A stretch of DNA of 27,208 nt from the IMG/VR virus record IMGVR_UViG_3300034280_000170, positions 1 to 27,208 of that record. One strand, 5' to 3'. Origin of the DNA: a virus. The notes under the pieces are model-generated. The model searched no databases. It was not told where the DNA came from and saw only the letters and a program-made list of their open reading frames with translations. A program made the translations under genes and the position numbers. Below, in pieces: positions 13,077 to 21,584 of this stretch (position 1 is its first letter; every line of letters begins with the position of its first letter).

Positions 13077-14306
13077 ATGGCCGCTTCCTTTACGTCTAAC
13101 CCTTCGGAAACGTGGATGCCCGCGGGTCAGCCCCTTATCTACACGCTCCAAACGTCCCTGACGATTACGGACACGTTCGCGTTTATCGTACAGGTATTCG
13201 AGAACGGGACGGAGATAGGGAAATACTACCTCAAGCCGAATTCTAATAACCGGGCGCATTTCGACTTAAACCGAGTAATTCAGGCGCGGACGCGGGTAGA
13301 CGAAAAGGTATACAACGCTTCTACCCTGCTATTCGATTACTCGACGCTTCCCTATACCCGGAGCAACGGGAACATGAACAAGTACGAAGTAAAAATCGGG
13401 GAGTACACGGGCACGGAGGCGCTCGCACAGGCCACGAAGTATATCTACGTGATGGACGGGTACGAGCAGGTTACTAGCGGCCTGCATCCCTCGTTTGCGG
13501 ACTACTACGGAACAGCCAGCACAAAGAAGTTTTGGCTAACGGACCGGGAACCGGTAAATAACGTAATCACGATAGAAGCGGCGGACGACGACGAGGGATT
13601 TATGGCCTTTATCAATAAGGACACCGTTTCTGATGTTACGCGGCTTTCGTTTCAGCTTATCCCCCCGACGGGAGCACCGACTACGGTAACGAAAGACCTG
13701 AACACGACGAACGGCGCACAACTCCCGTCCGCGTCCTCCCCTACGAATGGGTTTCTGGTATACGCGGGTATCATGCCTGCGCAGGTCCTAACTCCTATCT
13801 TTTCCGCGACCTCGTGGAAGCAAATTACCATTACCCCTCAAAACGCGTCTGGGACTCAAGAAGGGAATGTATTGTCTATCATTCGCGACTGCACAGACTA
13901 CAAAGACCAGGCGGTACAGGTAGCGTTCGCGAACTCGCGGGGCGGCTGGGACTACCTCAAGTTCGAAGGGCGGCCGGGGCGTAGTATCACGACCGAAGAA
14001 AAGACCTACCGCAAGGCCCTCGGCAATTACGACGCGGCTACCTATACCTTCCAAAGTTTTAACCCGGAGGTAGAAGCGTACCAGAAGACCGCGAAACTCC
14101 AGTATATCCTAAACGGCCTGTTTAACGTCGCAGATTCTAAACTGCTCCCGTTCCTGCTCCGCTCGCGGAAGGTGTACGCAAAAATCGACGGAGTATGGAA
14201 TCCGGTAACTGTCACGACCTCTCAAGCGACCTATAAGACTACCGCAGACGGACGCGTGACCCAGCTAGCCCTAAACGTAGAACTCGCTCAAGTTATCCGA
14301 TGCTAA
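13077..14306 (+). CDS. Virion structural protein, probable distal-tail or tail-tip component (409 residues)
   Basis: The protein is strand-rich with repeated beta-sandwich signatures. It opens with PSETWMPAGQPLIYTLQTS, then FIVQVFENGTEIGKYYLKPN and FDLNRVIQARTR, features of tail proteins in Bacteroidota phages. Residues 280-400 include GWDYLKFEGRPGRS and a further domain with LLRSRKVYAKIDGVWNPV. No enzyme motif is seen. It overlaps the next, longer tail protein by 7 bases and precedes the tape measure, so a tail-tip or distal-tail role is likely. Confidence 0.6.
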   Translation: MAASFTSNPSETWMPAGQPLIYTLQTSLTITDTFAFIVQVFENGTEIGKYYLKPNSNNRAHFDLNRVIQARTRVDEKVYNASTLLFDYSTLPYTRSNGNMNKYEVKIGEYTGTEALAQATKYIYVMDGYEQVTSGLHPSFADYYGTASTKKFWLTDREPVNNVITIEAADDDEGFMAFINKDTVSDVTRLSFQLIPPTGAPTTVTKDLNTTNGAQLPSASSPTNGFLVYAGIMPAQVLTPIFSATSWKQITITPQNASGTQEGNVLSIIRDCTDYKDQAVQVAFANSRGGWDYLKFEGRPGRSITTEEKTYRKALGNYDAATYTFQSFNPEVEAYQKTAKLQYILNGLFNVADSKLLPFLLRSRKVYAKIDGVWNPVTVTTSQATYKTTADGRVTQLALNVELAQVIRC

Positions 14307-16486
14307 CGATTCTCGCATACCGGACCACGTGGAAGGAACTGGAGATTTACGAGTTCGAACCCGTAAACCTCACGTACGGGTTTACGGATATTACGCAAGT
14401 CAACAAACCGACCTCCGGATACTCGCAGACGTTCCGCGTTCCTCTGACTCCGAAGAACGAGGACGTATTCGGACCCTACACGCTCGCACAGGTTCCGGCC
14501 TTTGACCTCAAAGAGAAGATACCCGCCCGCCTGATGGACGGCGGCGTACTGATTATGCAGGGGTATATTCAGGTCAAGGGCTGGTATATCACGGGAGGGC
14601 AGTTCGTAGATGTCGAGGTGGCGTTCTTTGGGGAGACGGCGGACCTTGCGAAATCGGTCGGGGAGGGGCTTTTATCGGATTTGAATTTATCGGCCTTTGA
14701 CCATTCGGTTACCTACTCGAACGTAACGGGGAGTTGGAGCGGGTCCCTCCTTTCGGGAGACGTGAGGTACGGAGTGGTGGACCGCTGGAGGAACTGGGAT
14801 GGCACGACAAACCCCAGCACCTCGAAGTTGTACCCTTCAGACCTTACCCCGTTTATCCGGGTCGAGGAACTGGTTAAAGAAATCTTTGATGAGGCGGGTT
14901 ACGAGTATTCTTCTACGTGGCTCGCAGGACAGTCGGAACTTTATTTAATGCTTCATGCGGGAGGTAGGTACCTCCGCTTTTCGGATGACCTTGATTCGAT
15001 GAAGTTCTGGGTCGGCAGAACCTCCGACCTGACTTTGACGGCTCCGACCTCCTATACAGACGTAAACCTCCAAGAAGCAAACCCCTATTACGACCTAGGG
15101 GCGGACTTTGCTACTCCTACATGGACGGTTCCGATTAGCGGGATTTACTTCATGTCGTTTTACTATAAGTTCTCTTTGGCTACTATGGGCGCTACTCTGG
15201 ACATGAGGTTGACAAATGGAACAACTCACTACACAATTACCTCAAATAACAACGGAAGCAGCGGCGGGGGGGTAACTTCTTTTTCGGTAAATCTTACCTC
15301 TGGGAGTACTTGGAAGATACAAGCGCGAACCAGCGCGGGAAATGTAACCTTCTTTTCGAATAACGGATTTACAGGGACTGCGGTAGGGCTTGGAGGTACC
15401 TCATGGAATATGCAAAATGTGCTGCCTAATACAGCGACCTTGGATACCGCACGGAACATGCCCAAAATGCGGCAAATCGATTTCCTGATGGGTCTCCAGA
15501 AGTGCTTTAACCTCGTATTTATCCCCGACCGATTCAACCCAAAGAAAATCTATATAGAACCCTTTAACGACTATATGGCTACTGGGGACAAAAAGGACTG
15601 GACGAATAAGATAGACCTCGGAATGGATATTACCGTTACCCCGACTTCGGACCTCCAGAAGAAACGGTACGTATGGACCCACTCCGAAGGGGAGGACCTC
15701 GTAAACGTGGTATTTAAGAACTCAACCTCCCGCGTTTACGGACAGCACGAAATTCTCGACCCCGGAAACGACTTCGCGACGGGGGAAGAAATCATTACCT
15801 CCGGCTTTGCTCCGTTCGTCACGTCGCTAATTCCAAACACGCCACTGAATATCCTCCGGCTGATTTCTGCGGAGGCGCAGGACGACGCCTCGTTACCAGA
15901 AGTAAAGGCACGACTAGCGTACTGGAACGGGCAACTAGGAACAAGTATCCTCGTAGACAATGCAGGAACAGCGGTAGCGAACGACCTGCCTTTCTTTGGA
16001 CAGTTCAACACGTCCAACAATACACAGGATGCAAACGTTCCGGACGATTCCCTTATGTTCGGTATCGAACTTCCGTTTTTCGATATTACCGCGAACCCGT
16101 ACGATACCCTGTACAACAAGTACTGGCAACTATACGCGAACCAGCTGTATTCTTCGGATGCGCGGATACTTACAGCTACGTTCCGCCTCGAACCTTACGA
16201 CCTTTCGACGTTCGAATGGAGCGACAAAATCTACCTCTTTGATACGTACTGGAGGGTACTCGAAATATCGGGATACGACCCCACCACGGACGGAACGGTA
16301 ACGGTGAAACTTCTGAAGATTCTAGGAAATATCCGCGATTGCGATTACATCCCGGTAGATGGCCGAACCGGAAGAATTCAATTTCAAAACCCTTCGGGAA
16401 CTAACGTATTTCAATTACCCCGTACCTGCTGCGAGCGTTACGGCTTTATCTATGACGCAGGCACCTCCTACTGTTACCAGCCATGA
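14300..16486 (+). CDS. Large tail-tip / baseplate protein with an inserted beta-sandwich (728 residues)
   Basis: Residues 1-200 contain the pattern LEIYEFEPVNLTYGFTDITQ and SGYSQTFRVPLTPKNEDVF, typical of large tail proteins of Bacteroidota siphophages. Residues 245-380 look inserted: WTVPISGIYFMSFYYKFSLA resembles C1q/TNF-like jelly-roll domains, followed by Asn/Gly/Ser-rich strands, and the DNA is AT-richer there. The body resumes at MRQIDFLMGLQKCFNLVFIP. The C-terminus has a Cys pair (TCCERYGF) and another Cys near the end (SYCYQP). It probably forms the tail tip and carries a carbohydrate-binding module. The stop overlaps the next gene as ATGA. Confidence 0.65.
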   Translation: MLTILAYRTTWKELEIYEFEPVNLTYGFTDITQVNKPTSGYSQTFRVPLTPKNEDVFGPYTLAQVPAFDLKEKIPARLMDGGVLIMQGYIQVKGWYITGGQFVDVEVAFFGETADLAKSVGEGLLSDLNLSAFDHSVTYSNVTGSWSGSLLSGDVRYGVVDRWRNWDGTTNPSTSKLYPSDLTPFIRVEELVKEIFDEAGYEYSSTWLAGQSELYLMLHAGGRYLRFSDDLDSMKFWVGRTSDLTLTAPTSYTDVNLQEANPYYDLGADFATPTWTVPISGIYFMSFYYKFSLATMGATLDMRLTNGTTHYTITSNNNGSSGGGVTSFSVNLTSGSTWKIQARTSAGNVTFFSNNGFTGTAVGLGGTSWNMQNVLPNTATLDTARNMPKMRQIDFLMGLQKCFNLVFIPDRFNPKKIYIEPFNDYMATGDKKDWTNKIDLGMDITVTPTSDLQKKRYVWTHSEGEDLVNVVFKNSTSRVYGQHEILDPGNDFATGEEIITSGFAPFVTSLIPNTPLNILRLISAEAQDDASLPEVKARLAYWNGQLGTSILVDNAGTAVANDLPFFGQFNTSNNTQDANVPDDSLMFGIELPFFDITANPYDTLYNKYWQLYANQLYSSDARILTATFRLEPYDLSTFEWSDKIYLFDTYWRVLEISGYDPTTDGTVTVKLLKILGNIRDCDYIPVDGRTGRIQFQNPSGTNVFQLPRTCCERYGFIYDAGTSYCYQP

Positions 16487-16671
16487 CCCCGAAAGAGTTC
16501 CGAGTTAAAGGATGCAAGGACTTCGGTTATATTATCGATGCTCTGCACCTTCTGAAGAAGCCGCGCCGTCCTGCATGGTATAAGGTTTTAGACGTGGTGC
16601 TGGCATCACTGGTTTTCTTCGGCTGGTACGGAGGTTTGTTGTACGTGATATACCGCCTATTCCATGGCTAA
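16483..16671 (+). CDS. Single-span membrane protein, 62 residues
   Basis: The first 35 residues are basic (LLKKPRRPAWYK); residues 36-59 are a clear transmembrane helix (VLDVVLASLVFFGWYGGLLY) with a short polar tail. The start is an ATGA overlap with the tail-tip gene, and the end overlaps the tape measure by 8 bases. Its place before the tape measure is unusual for a holin. It may act in DNA entry or be a membrane-associated tail component. A basic N-terminus suggests that end stays in the cytoplasm. Function unknown. Confidence 0.65.
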   Translation: MTPKEFRVKGCKDFGYIIDALHLLKKPRRPAWYKVLDVVLASLVFFGWYGGLLYVIYRLFHG

Positions 16672-18211
16672 AAAAGAGGTAGTAGTAGATATTAAGGCCG
16701 ACACGTCCGACCTAGATAACGCCCTCGAAGCGGCGGAGAAAGCGTTTGACGATTTAGGCGAATCCAGTAAGAAAGCCCTCGGAGGGGCCGACCGGCTTAC
16801 GGGTGGGCTGGCTTCCGGTTTGGTTCAGGGCGTAGCTGGGGCGCGGTCTTTAATCGGTTCTATGGGCCTCCTTAAGGTCGCTCTGATTTCTACGGGAATC
16901 GGGGCTATCGTGGTGGCTGTAGGAACCCTCGCGGCCTACTTTACCCAGACGGCGGAAGGGGCGAAGTTGTTAGAGCAGGGCCTTAATATGCTTAAAGCCA
17001 CGTTCAACGTCCTTCTGGACCGCGTGGCAGCTATCGGAGGCGCTATAGTTAAGTTCTTTCAGGGGGATTTCCAAGGGGCTGCACAGGATGCGGCAAACGC
17101 GGTTAAAGGTATCGGGGAGGAAATCAAGAAGGAGGTAGCGATTATCGACGACCTGACGAAAGCTACCCAGAGGCTACGGGCTTCTAACCGAGAACTTACC
17201 GTAGAAACAGCGAAACAGCGGGCGGAAATCGAGCGTCTGAAGATGGTTTCGGACGACGTTAACCGCAGTATAGATGAAAGGATTAGCGCGGCACGGCGGG
17301 CGGCGAACCTCGAGAAGAACCTCGTAAACCAGCGACTCGGAAACGCTCGCGAAGAACTGCGAATCGAGCGGCAGAGGCAGGCCACGACGAACGCCACGGA
17401 GGAGGATTTAGACCGTTTAGCGGAGTTGCGGGTACGGGTGTACGAAATCGAACAGGAATCGTTAACGCTCCAGACCGAACTACAGAACAAAGTTAACGGA
17501 CTGAAGGCCGAAGCTATCGCACTCGAAGAAGAGCGTATCAAAGTCGCACGGGAAGCACGAGCCGAAGAACTGAAGACCCTACAAGAGACAAACGCGGGCC
17601 TTCAGGCAGGAAGGGCTAGCGTGAGCCAGTTCGCAAACGACTCCAAGAAAACTATTATAGGAACTACGCAGGAAATCCGAGAATCGGATAACAATTACCT
17701 GCACGACTATATCAAGATTCAGAACCAGAAGGCACAGAGCACGCTCAACTTCGCGAATATGACGCTTCAGGCCGTTTCTGCTCTGAACGACGCGTTTACG
17801 AAGGGTGACGAAAAGCGGGCCGAACGGAACTTTAAGATTTCGAAGGCTATTTCTTTGGCCTCTGCGATTATGAATACCGCCGAAGGTGTCACTACGGCCC
17901 TCACGGACAAAACGCAACCGTCTACAATCCTGCGACTCCTTCAGACGGCGGCGGTAGCGGCTACGGGTATTGCACAAATTGCAACAATTAGCAGGCAGAA
18001 GTGGCCCCCGGCGGAGACTACGCCCACCCTTTCGGGCGGAGGCGGCGGAGGGATGGGCGGAGGTTCAGCCCCTCAAGCCCCGCAGATAGACCTTTCGTTT
18101 ATGCGTGGAAGCCAAACGAGCGGGTTCCGGAGTTACGTACTCGCTTCCGATGTCTCAAACGCGCAACAAGCGAACCAAAAGATAAAAGAACAAGCTAGCC
18201 TAGTAGGATAA
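16664..18211 (+). CDS. Tape measure protein, 515 residues
   Basis: It is long, Ala-rich and largely coiled coil. Residues 1-60 open with VDIKADTSDLDNALEAAEKA. A hydrophobic stretch near 68-93 (LLKVALISTGIGAIVVAVGT) fits the membrane-inserting region of tape measures. Residues 150-320 form a heptad-rich coiled coil (QRAEIERLKMVSDDVNRSID). Residues 450-465 are a glycine-rich hinge (SGGGGGGMGGG). At about 0.15 nm per residue the tail would be roughly 75-80 nm, a short siphophage tail. It follows the tail-tip genes, the reverse of the common order. The stop forms TAATG with the protease gene. Confidence 0.85.
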   Translation: MAKKEVVVDIKADTSDLDNALEAAEKAFDDLGESSKKALGGADRLTGGLASGLVQGVAGARSLIGSMGLLKVALISTGIGAIVVAVGTLAAYFTQTAEGAKLLEQGLNMLKATFNVLLDRVAAIGGAIVKFFQGDFQGAAQDAANAVKGIGEEIKKEVAIIDDLTKATQRLRASNRELTVETAKQRAEIERLKMVSDDVNRSIDERISAARRAANLEKNLVNQRLGNAREELRIERQRQATTNATEEDLDRLAELRVRVYEIEQESLTLQTELQNKVNGLKAEAIALEEERIKVAREARAEELKTLQETNAGLQAGRASVSQFANDSKKTIIGTTQEIRESDNNYLHDYIKIQNQKAQSTLNFANMTLQAVSALNDAFTKGDEKRAERNFKISKAISLASAIMNTAEGVTTALTDKTQPSTILRLLQTAAVAATGIAQIATISRQKWPPAETTPTLSGGGGGGMGGGSAPQAPQIDLSFMRGSQTSGFRSYVLASDVSNAQQANQKIKEQASLVG

Positions 18212-18798
18212 TGGAAATTTTCGAACTCGTAATCGACGAACAAGCCGACGCGTACGGCATTCAGGCAATTTCTTTGGTGGCAGAACCTGCTATCGAGGCG
18301 GACTGGGTCGCCCTTTCTACCCAGTACAATTTCCAAACGACCGACAAAGAACGGCGCGTGGTTATGGGGCCTGCTCTGATTCCAGACAAACCAATTTACC
18401 GGCGGAAAGACGAACAGGAGTTCCATATCTGGTTCTCGAAGGAGACCGTACGCAAAGCGATGGAACTCTATTTTAAGGCAGGCAACCAGAACCGCGCTAC
18501 CCTCGAGCACGAAGTCCCCTTAAATGGAACCACGGTTATCGAATCGTGGATTGTCGAAGGAGAACAGGATAAGAGCCGCATGTACGGTATGAATGTTCCA
18601 CGTGGAACGTGGATGGTTTCCATGAAAATCGATTCAGACGCTATCTGGGAAGAATGGGTAAAAGAGAACCGAATTAAAGGCTTCAGTATCGAAGGGATGT
18701 TCACGCGGAAGGTCGACCTGTCGGCCGATTCGTTCCTAGGAGAACTCGAAGAGATTCTAGAGGACGTCCGCGCGGAGGTGGCTTCTGTCAAGAAATGA
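18211..18798 (+). CDS. XkdF-like prohead serine protease, 195 residues
   Basis: The sequence follows the XkdF/peptidase S78-like pattern of prohead proteases: GIQAISLVAEPAIEADWVAL near 16-35, PDKPIYRR and FHIWFSKETVRKAMELY near 71-87, catalytic His100 in LEHEVPLNG and catalytic Ser159 in IKGFSIEGMF. It should trim scaffold and capsid proteins during head maturation. The C-terminal helix (LGELEEILEDVRAEVAS) may bind scaffold. The start forms TAATG with the tape-measure stop, and scaffold and capsid genes follow directly. Confidence 0.8.
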   Translation: MEIFELVIDEQADAYGIQAISLVAEPAIEADWVALSTQYNFQTTDKERRVVMGPALIPDKPIYRRKDEQEFHIWFSKETVRKAMELYFKAGNQNRATLEHEVPLNGTTVIESWIVEGEQDKSRMYGMNVPRGTWMVSMKIDSDAIWEEWVKENRIKGFSIEGMFTRKVDLSADSFLGELEEILEDVRAEVASVKK

Positions 18799-18835
18799 CC
18801 TTGCAAATGGTTAAACCCTTAAACCCTATAACTCA

Positions 18836-19387
18836 ATGAACATTAACCAAAGAGTTGCGGCCCTGTTTTCCAAGTACAGCGCTATGCTGTCGGAGGAGAA
18901 GGTCGCACTGGCTACTGCCATCCTCGAAGGAGGGCAGGAAATCCAAACCGAAGCCGAAGAGTGGGCTATCGGCGTTCCCGTTTTCGTCGTGAATGACGAA
19001 GGGGAACAAATCCCCCTCCCGGACGGAGACTACACCCTCGAGGACGGAACGAAGTTCGTCGTAACCGAGGGCGCTATCGCAGAATGGATGGCCCCGGAAG
19101 TCGAGGAGGTAGAAGAGGCGAAAGAAGAAGAGGAGAAGATGAGCGAAGTTCTCACCCGCGAAGAAGTCCAGTCTATGATTTCGGAGGCTATCAAGTCGAT
19201 GAATCAAGAACTGAAGAAGGTTTCTAAAGCTATCGCAGAGCGGGACGCGCAAATCGAGAAACTCGGAAAGACGGCTACCCCGGCTATCCGTAAGGCCCCA
19301 GTTCAAAAAGAGGTAAAACCCCTCAACCTTTCTAACCACTCCGTAGCGGAGCGTGTTGCAATCATTCAAAACCACTTTATGCAGTAA
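18836..19387 (+). CDS. Head scaffold protein, 183 residues
   Basis: It is acidic and helical and lies between protease and capsid, as expected of scaffolds. A compact N-terminal part (residues 1-85, with VPVFVVNDEGEQIPLPDGDY and TKFVVTEGAI) is followed by an acidic run of mostly Glu near 88-99, then a coiled coil (EVQSMISEAIKSMNQELKKV) and a basic C-terminus suited to binding capsid subunits. A 37-base gap precedes the ATG with an AAACCCTTAAACCC repeat, but no promoter was found there. Confidence 0.75.
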   Translation: MNINQRVAALFSKYSAMLSEEKVALATAILEGGQEIQTEAEEWAIGVPVFVVNDEGEQIPLPDGDYTLEDGTKFVVTEGAIAEWMAPEVEEVEEAKEEEEKMSEVLTREEVQSMISEAIKSMNQELKKVSKAIAERDAQIEKLGKTATPAIRKAPVQKEVKPLNLSNHSVAERVAIIQNHFMQ

Positions 19388-19389
19388 TC

Positions 19390-20316
19390 ATGGCAGATGC
19401 TACAATCACCAGTAACTACGCAGGGAAACAGGCGCTTCCCTATGTAGCCCCCGCGATTCTCGCCGCAGACTCAATCGCAAACAACTATGTCACCGTACTG
19501 AACAACGTACGCGGAAAGGCTCAACTGCGGAAGTTCTCCGGTAGCCAAATTCAGGCCGCTACGTGCACGTTTACGACGGGCACGGCTTTGTCTTTGGAGG
19601 ATATTGCGTTGACATTGACCGACCTCCAGATTAACGACCAAATCTGCAACAAAGACCTCCATCAGGCGTGGGAGTCCGAGCAGATGATTGGCGCTGCGGC
19701 TCCGGCTCCGGCGGACATGAAGGCGGCAGCCGCGCAGTACGTCGCAAAGCGTGCCGCTGAATCTATCGAGTTTAACATCTGGCAGGGTAACTACAACATC
19801 GACGCTGGTACGGCGACGGGTGCTACCTATACCGCGTTCAACGGTCTGCTTCGTCAAATGGTTTTGGCTTCGCCGACCTACGAAGCAAACTTGACGGCTT
19901 CCCTGACGGCTGCGACCATTATCGCAAAATTGCAGGACCTCGTTACGGACCGTTGCCCTCCGGTTCTCCGTGGCGATACTACGGCTATCATTTACATGAG
20001 CCGTAGCACAAAGGCCCTGTACTACTCCGCTCTCGCTGCTACCTATAACCTGCCCTACCTCGCTGAAGGTATGGCCGATAAGTATGCAGGTCACACTATC
20101 GTTTGCCCCGGCGGTTTCCCGAATGACACGCTTTTGATTTCGCGTGTTGAGAACCTGTACGCCGGTACGAACCTCCTCACCGACCTGACGGAGGCCGCAG
20201 TTCTCGACCTCATGGGCGTGACGGGAGACGACGTTACCCGCGTTATCATGAAGTTCGCTTTCGGTACGCAGGTAGTAGACCACAATTCGTACGGCCTGCT
20301 CCGTCGGACCACGTAA
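19390..20316 (+). CDS. Major capsid protein, 308 residues
   Basis: The size, composition and position match HK97-fold capsid proteins of Bacteroidota phages. Features are an N-terminal arm, the segment LSLEDIALTLTDLQINDQIC with a conserved-looking KDLHQAWES following, a long spine-like helix (AAAAQYVAKRAAESIEFNIW) and a C-terminal LLRRTT. Codon choice shifts to preferred C- and T-ending codons (GGT, GCT, CGT) relative to neighbours, as expected for the most abundant product. It follows protease and scaffold, and a terminator lies just after it, which would keep most transcripts short and capsid-rich. Confidence 0.85.
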   Translation: MADATITSNYAGKQALPYVAPAILAADSIANNYVTVLNNVRGKAQLRKFSGSQIQAATCTFTTGTALSLEDIALTLTDLQINDQICNKDLHQAWESEQMIGAAAPAPADMKAAAAQYVAKRAAESIEFNIWQGNYNIDAGTATGATYTAFNGLLRQMVLASPTYEANLTASLTAATIIAKLQDLVTDRCPPVLRGDTTAIIYMSRSTKALYYSALAATYNLPYLAEGMADKYAGHTIVCPGGFPNDTLLISRVENLYAGTNLLTDLTEAAVLDLMGVTGDDVTRVIMKFAFGTQVVDHNSYGLLRRTT

Positions 20317-20330
20317 TAACAACCCGATAG

Positions 20331-20365
20331 AAGGAGGGGGCTAATAGCCCCTTCCTTTTGTCTTT
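20331..20365 (+). terminator. Terminator between capsid and tail-tube genes
   Basis: An 11-bp stem (AAGGAGGGGGC with GCCCCTTCCTT, one G-U pair) with a TAATA loop is followed by TTGTCTTT. It probably acts as a partial terminator that raises capsid output over downstream genes, because no clear promoter follows it. Confidence 0.8.
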
Positions 20366-20378
20366 AATCCCAAAATCA

Positions 20379-20900
20379 ATGCCTTGTAATATCACAATCA
20401 CGGGACGGGGATACCCCTGTAAAGACGCTATCGGGGGTGTACGTCGCTTCTGGGTTAAGACCTTTGACCCAGACGGTTCCAACTGGGGCACGGTTACGGC
20501 GGGTGCTCTCGCAGGTGCGGCCGAGGCAATTACCGTCTACTCTTTCCAGCTGACGAAGAACACGGCTTCGTTTGTCCAGACGATTAACGCGTCTATGGAA
20601 ACGGGGAACGTTTTCTATTCGCAGGTTCTCGAGGTCACGATTCCGAAGATGGAAGCGGCGGTTAACGCCGAAATCGCAGACCTGATTAAGACGCGTCTTT
20701 GCGTTATCGTAGAAACCGCAAACGGAGAGCGTTTGGTTATGGGTCTTCTAAACGGCGTAGACGTTACCGGAGGAACCATTACGGTAGGAACGGCTGCGGG
20801 CGACCTGCACGGCTATACTTTGACGTTTACGGCGGAAGAAAAGGCACCCGCTCCGGTCCTTACCGCGGTGACGAATATTACTTATACTTCGGAGACGTAA
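20379..20900 (+). CDS. Major tail tube protein, 173 residues
   Basis: The ATG at 20379 is chosen; an alternative TTG at 20358 lies in the terminator tail. The protein begins PCNITITGRGYPCKDAIGGV and continues with beta strands (TVYSFQLTKNTASFVQTINA, then GNVFYSQVLEVTIPKMEAAV) and ends HGYTLTFTAEEKAPAPVL. This resembles abundant tail-tube proteins of Bacteroidota siphophages. Codon use is as biased as in the capsid gene, pointing to high abundance. Terminators on both sides make a one-gene transcription unit. Confidence 0.75.
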   Translation: MPCNITITGRGYPCKDAIGGVRRFWVKTFDPDGSNWGTVTAGALAGAAEAITVYSFQLTKNTASFVQTINASMETGNVFYSQVLEVTIPKMEAAVNAEIADLIKTRLCVIVETANGERLVMGLLNGVDVTGGTITVGTAAGDLHGYTLTFTAEEKAPAPVLTAVTNITYTSET

Positions 20901-20923
20901 AGGTTTGTTTTCTTGGTTAGGAT

Positions 20924-20953
20924 AGGGCCGGGGTCTTCCCGGCCTTTTCTTTG
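20924..20953 (+). terminator. Terminator after the tail-tube gene
   Basis: A perfect 7-bp stem GGCCGGG/CCCGGCC, extended by A-T and G-U pairs, with a GTCTT loop and a TTTTCTTTG tail. It separates the abundant structural genes from the glycosyltransferases. Confidence 0.9.
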
Positions 20954-20957
20954 CTAT

Positions 20958-21584
20958 ATGGTTAACGCTGGCATGGCCTGCCTTCCCGAACGGTGGCCCG
21001 CCTCCAAAGAGGCTATATTTTCCCTGAAGGGACAGGTACGACAGTTGTATATCTACTGGGCGGACGAATCTTTTCCGCTCGATTTAGAAACGGACTGGAT
21101 AACGGTTACACACGGACCAAACCGAGGGGACTTCTCCAAGCTAGCACACGTGCCGGGGGACTTTATTTCGTGCGACGACGACCTGATATACCCGCCTACG
21201 TACGTAGAAGATTTCTTGAACTATTCGGGGGCCTTCCCGAACGCTATCCTCACCCACCACGGCAAAGAGGTACACGGACACGAACCGAAGGCCGTAGCGC
21301 ACTGCCTCCGTGCGAACCCAGACACGAAGCGGGTAGACGTTCCGGGTACCGGGGTTTCGTTCTATCCTGCGACTATCTACGCCGCCCTGCTCGAAGGCCT
21401 CGAATACGACTGGAACTGCCTCGATATTTTGGTGGGTTCTTGGATGCGGAAGAACGAGGTAAAGGCCTACGCCCTCCCGCACAAAGAAGACTATTTCGGC
21501 TATATCCCCCCGCCGGAGGGGTTGACTATCTGGGACCTTCATTACCACAACTGGCCACGCCTATACCGTATTTACTTCCCATGA
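20958..21584 (+). CDS. Glycosyltransferase-like protein, GT-A fold (208 residues)
   Basis: The ATG at 20958 is used; the frame is open further up to a TTG inside the terminator, which cannot be the start. The motif FISCDDDLIYPPTYVEDFLN near 69-88 contains the Asp-Asp-Asp metal/nucleotide-sugar site of GT-A enzymes, and LILDILV-type hydrophobic strands and a C-terminal HKEDYFGYIPPPEGL follow. It is shorter than many GT2 enzymes but has the core. It may add sugars to virion proteins, host surface structures or DNA; the target is unknown. The stop overlaps the next gene as ATGA. Confidence 0.7.
   Translation: MVNAGMACLPERWPASKEAIFSLKGQVRQLYIYWADESFPLDLETDWITVTHGPNRGDFSKLAHVPGDFISCDDDLIYPPTYVEDFLNYSGAFPNAILTHHGKEVHGHEPKAVAHCLRANPDTKRVDVPGTGVSFYPATIYAALLEGLEYDWNCLDILVGSWMRKNEVKAYALPHKEDYFGYIPPPEGLTIWDLHYHNWPRLYRIYFP

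Noticed and set aside
17059-17541. Minus-strand frame of 160 codons opposite the tape measure
   Set aside because: Ser/Arg-rich shadow of the coiled-coil codons, with no plausible start context or promoter.
19471-20322. Long open frame on the minus strand (283 codons) opposite the capsid gene
   Set aside because: It mirrors the highly biased codons of the capsid gene, has a basic low-complexity product without motifs and would need antisense transcription in an otherwise one-strand genome.
20993-21580. Extension of the second glycosyltransferase frame upstream to 20993
   Set aside because: The extra residues are Arg/Pro/Gly-rich and overlap the first glycosyltransferase entirely; the protein begins properly at ATG 21581 with MKIALHIPVWKR.
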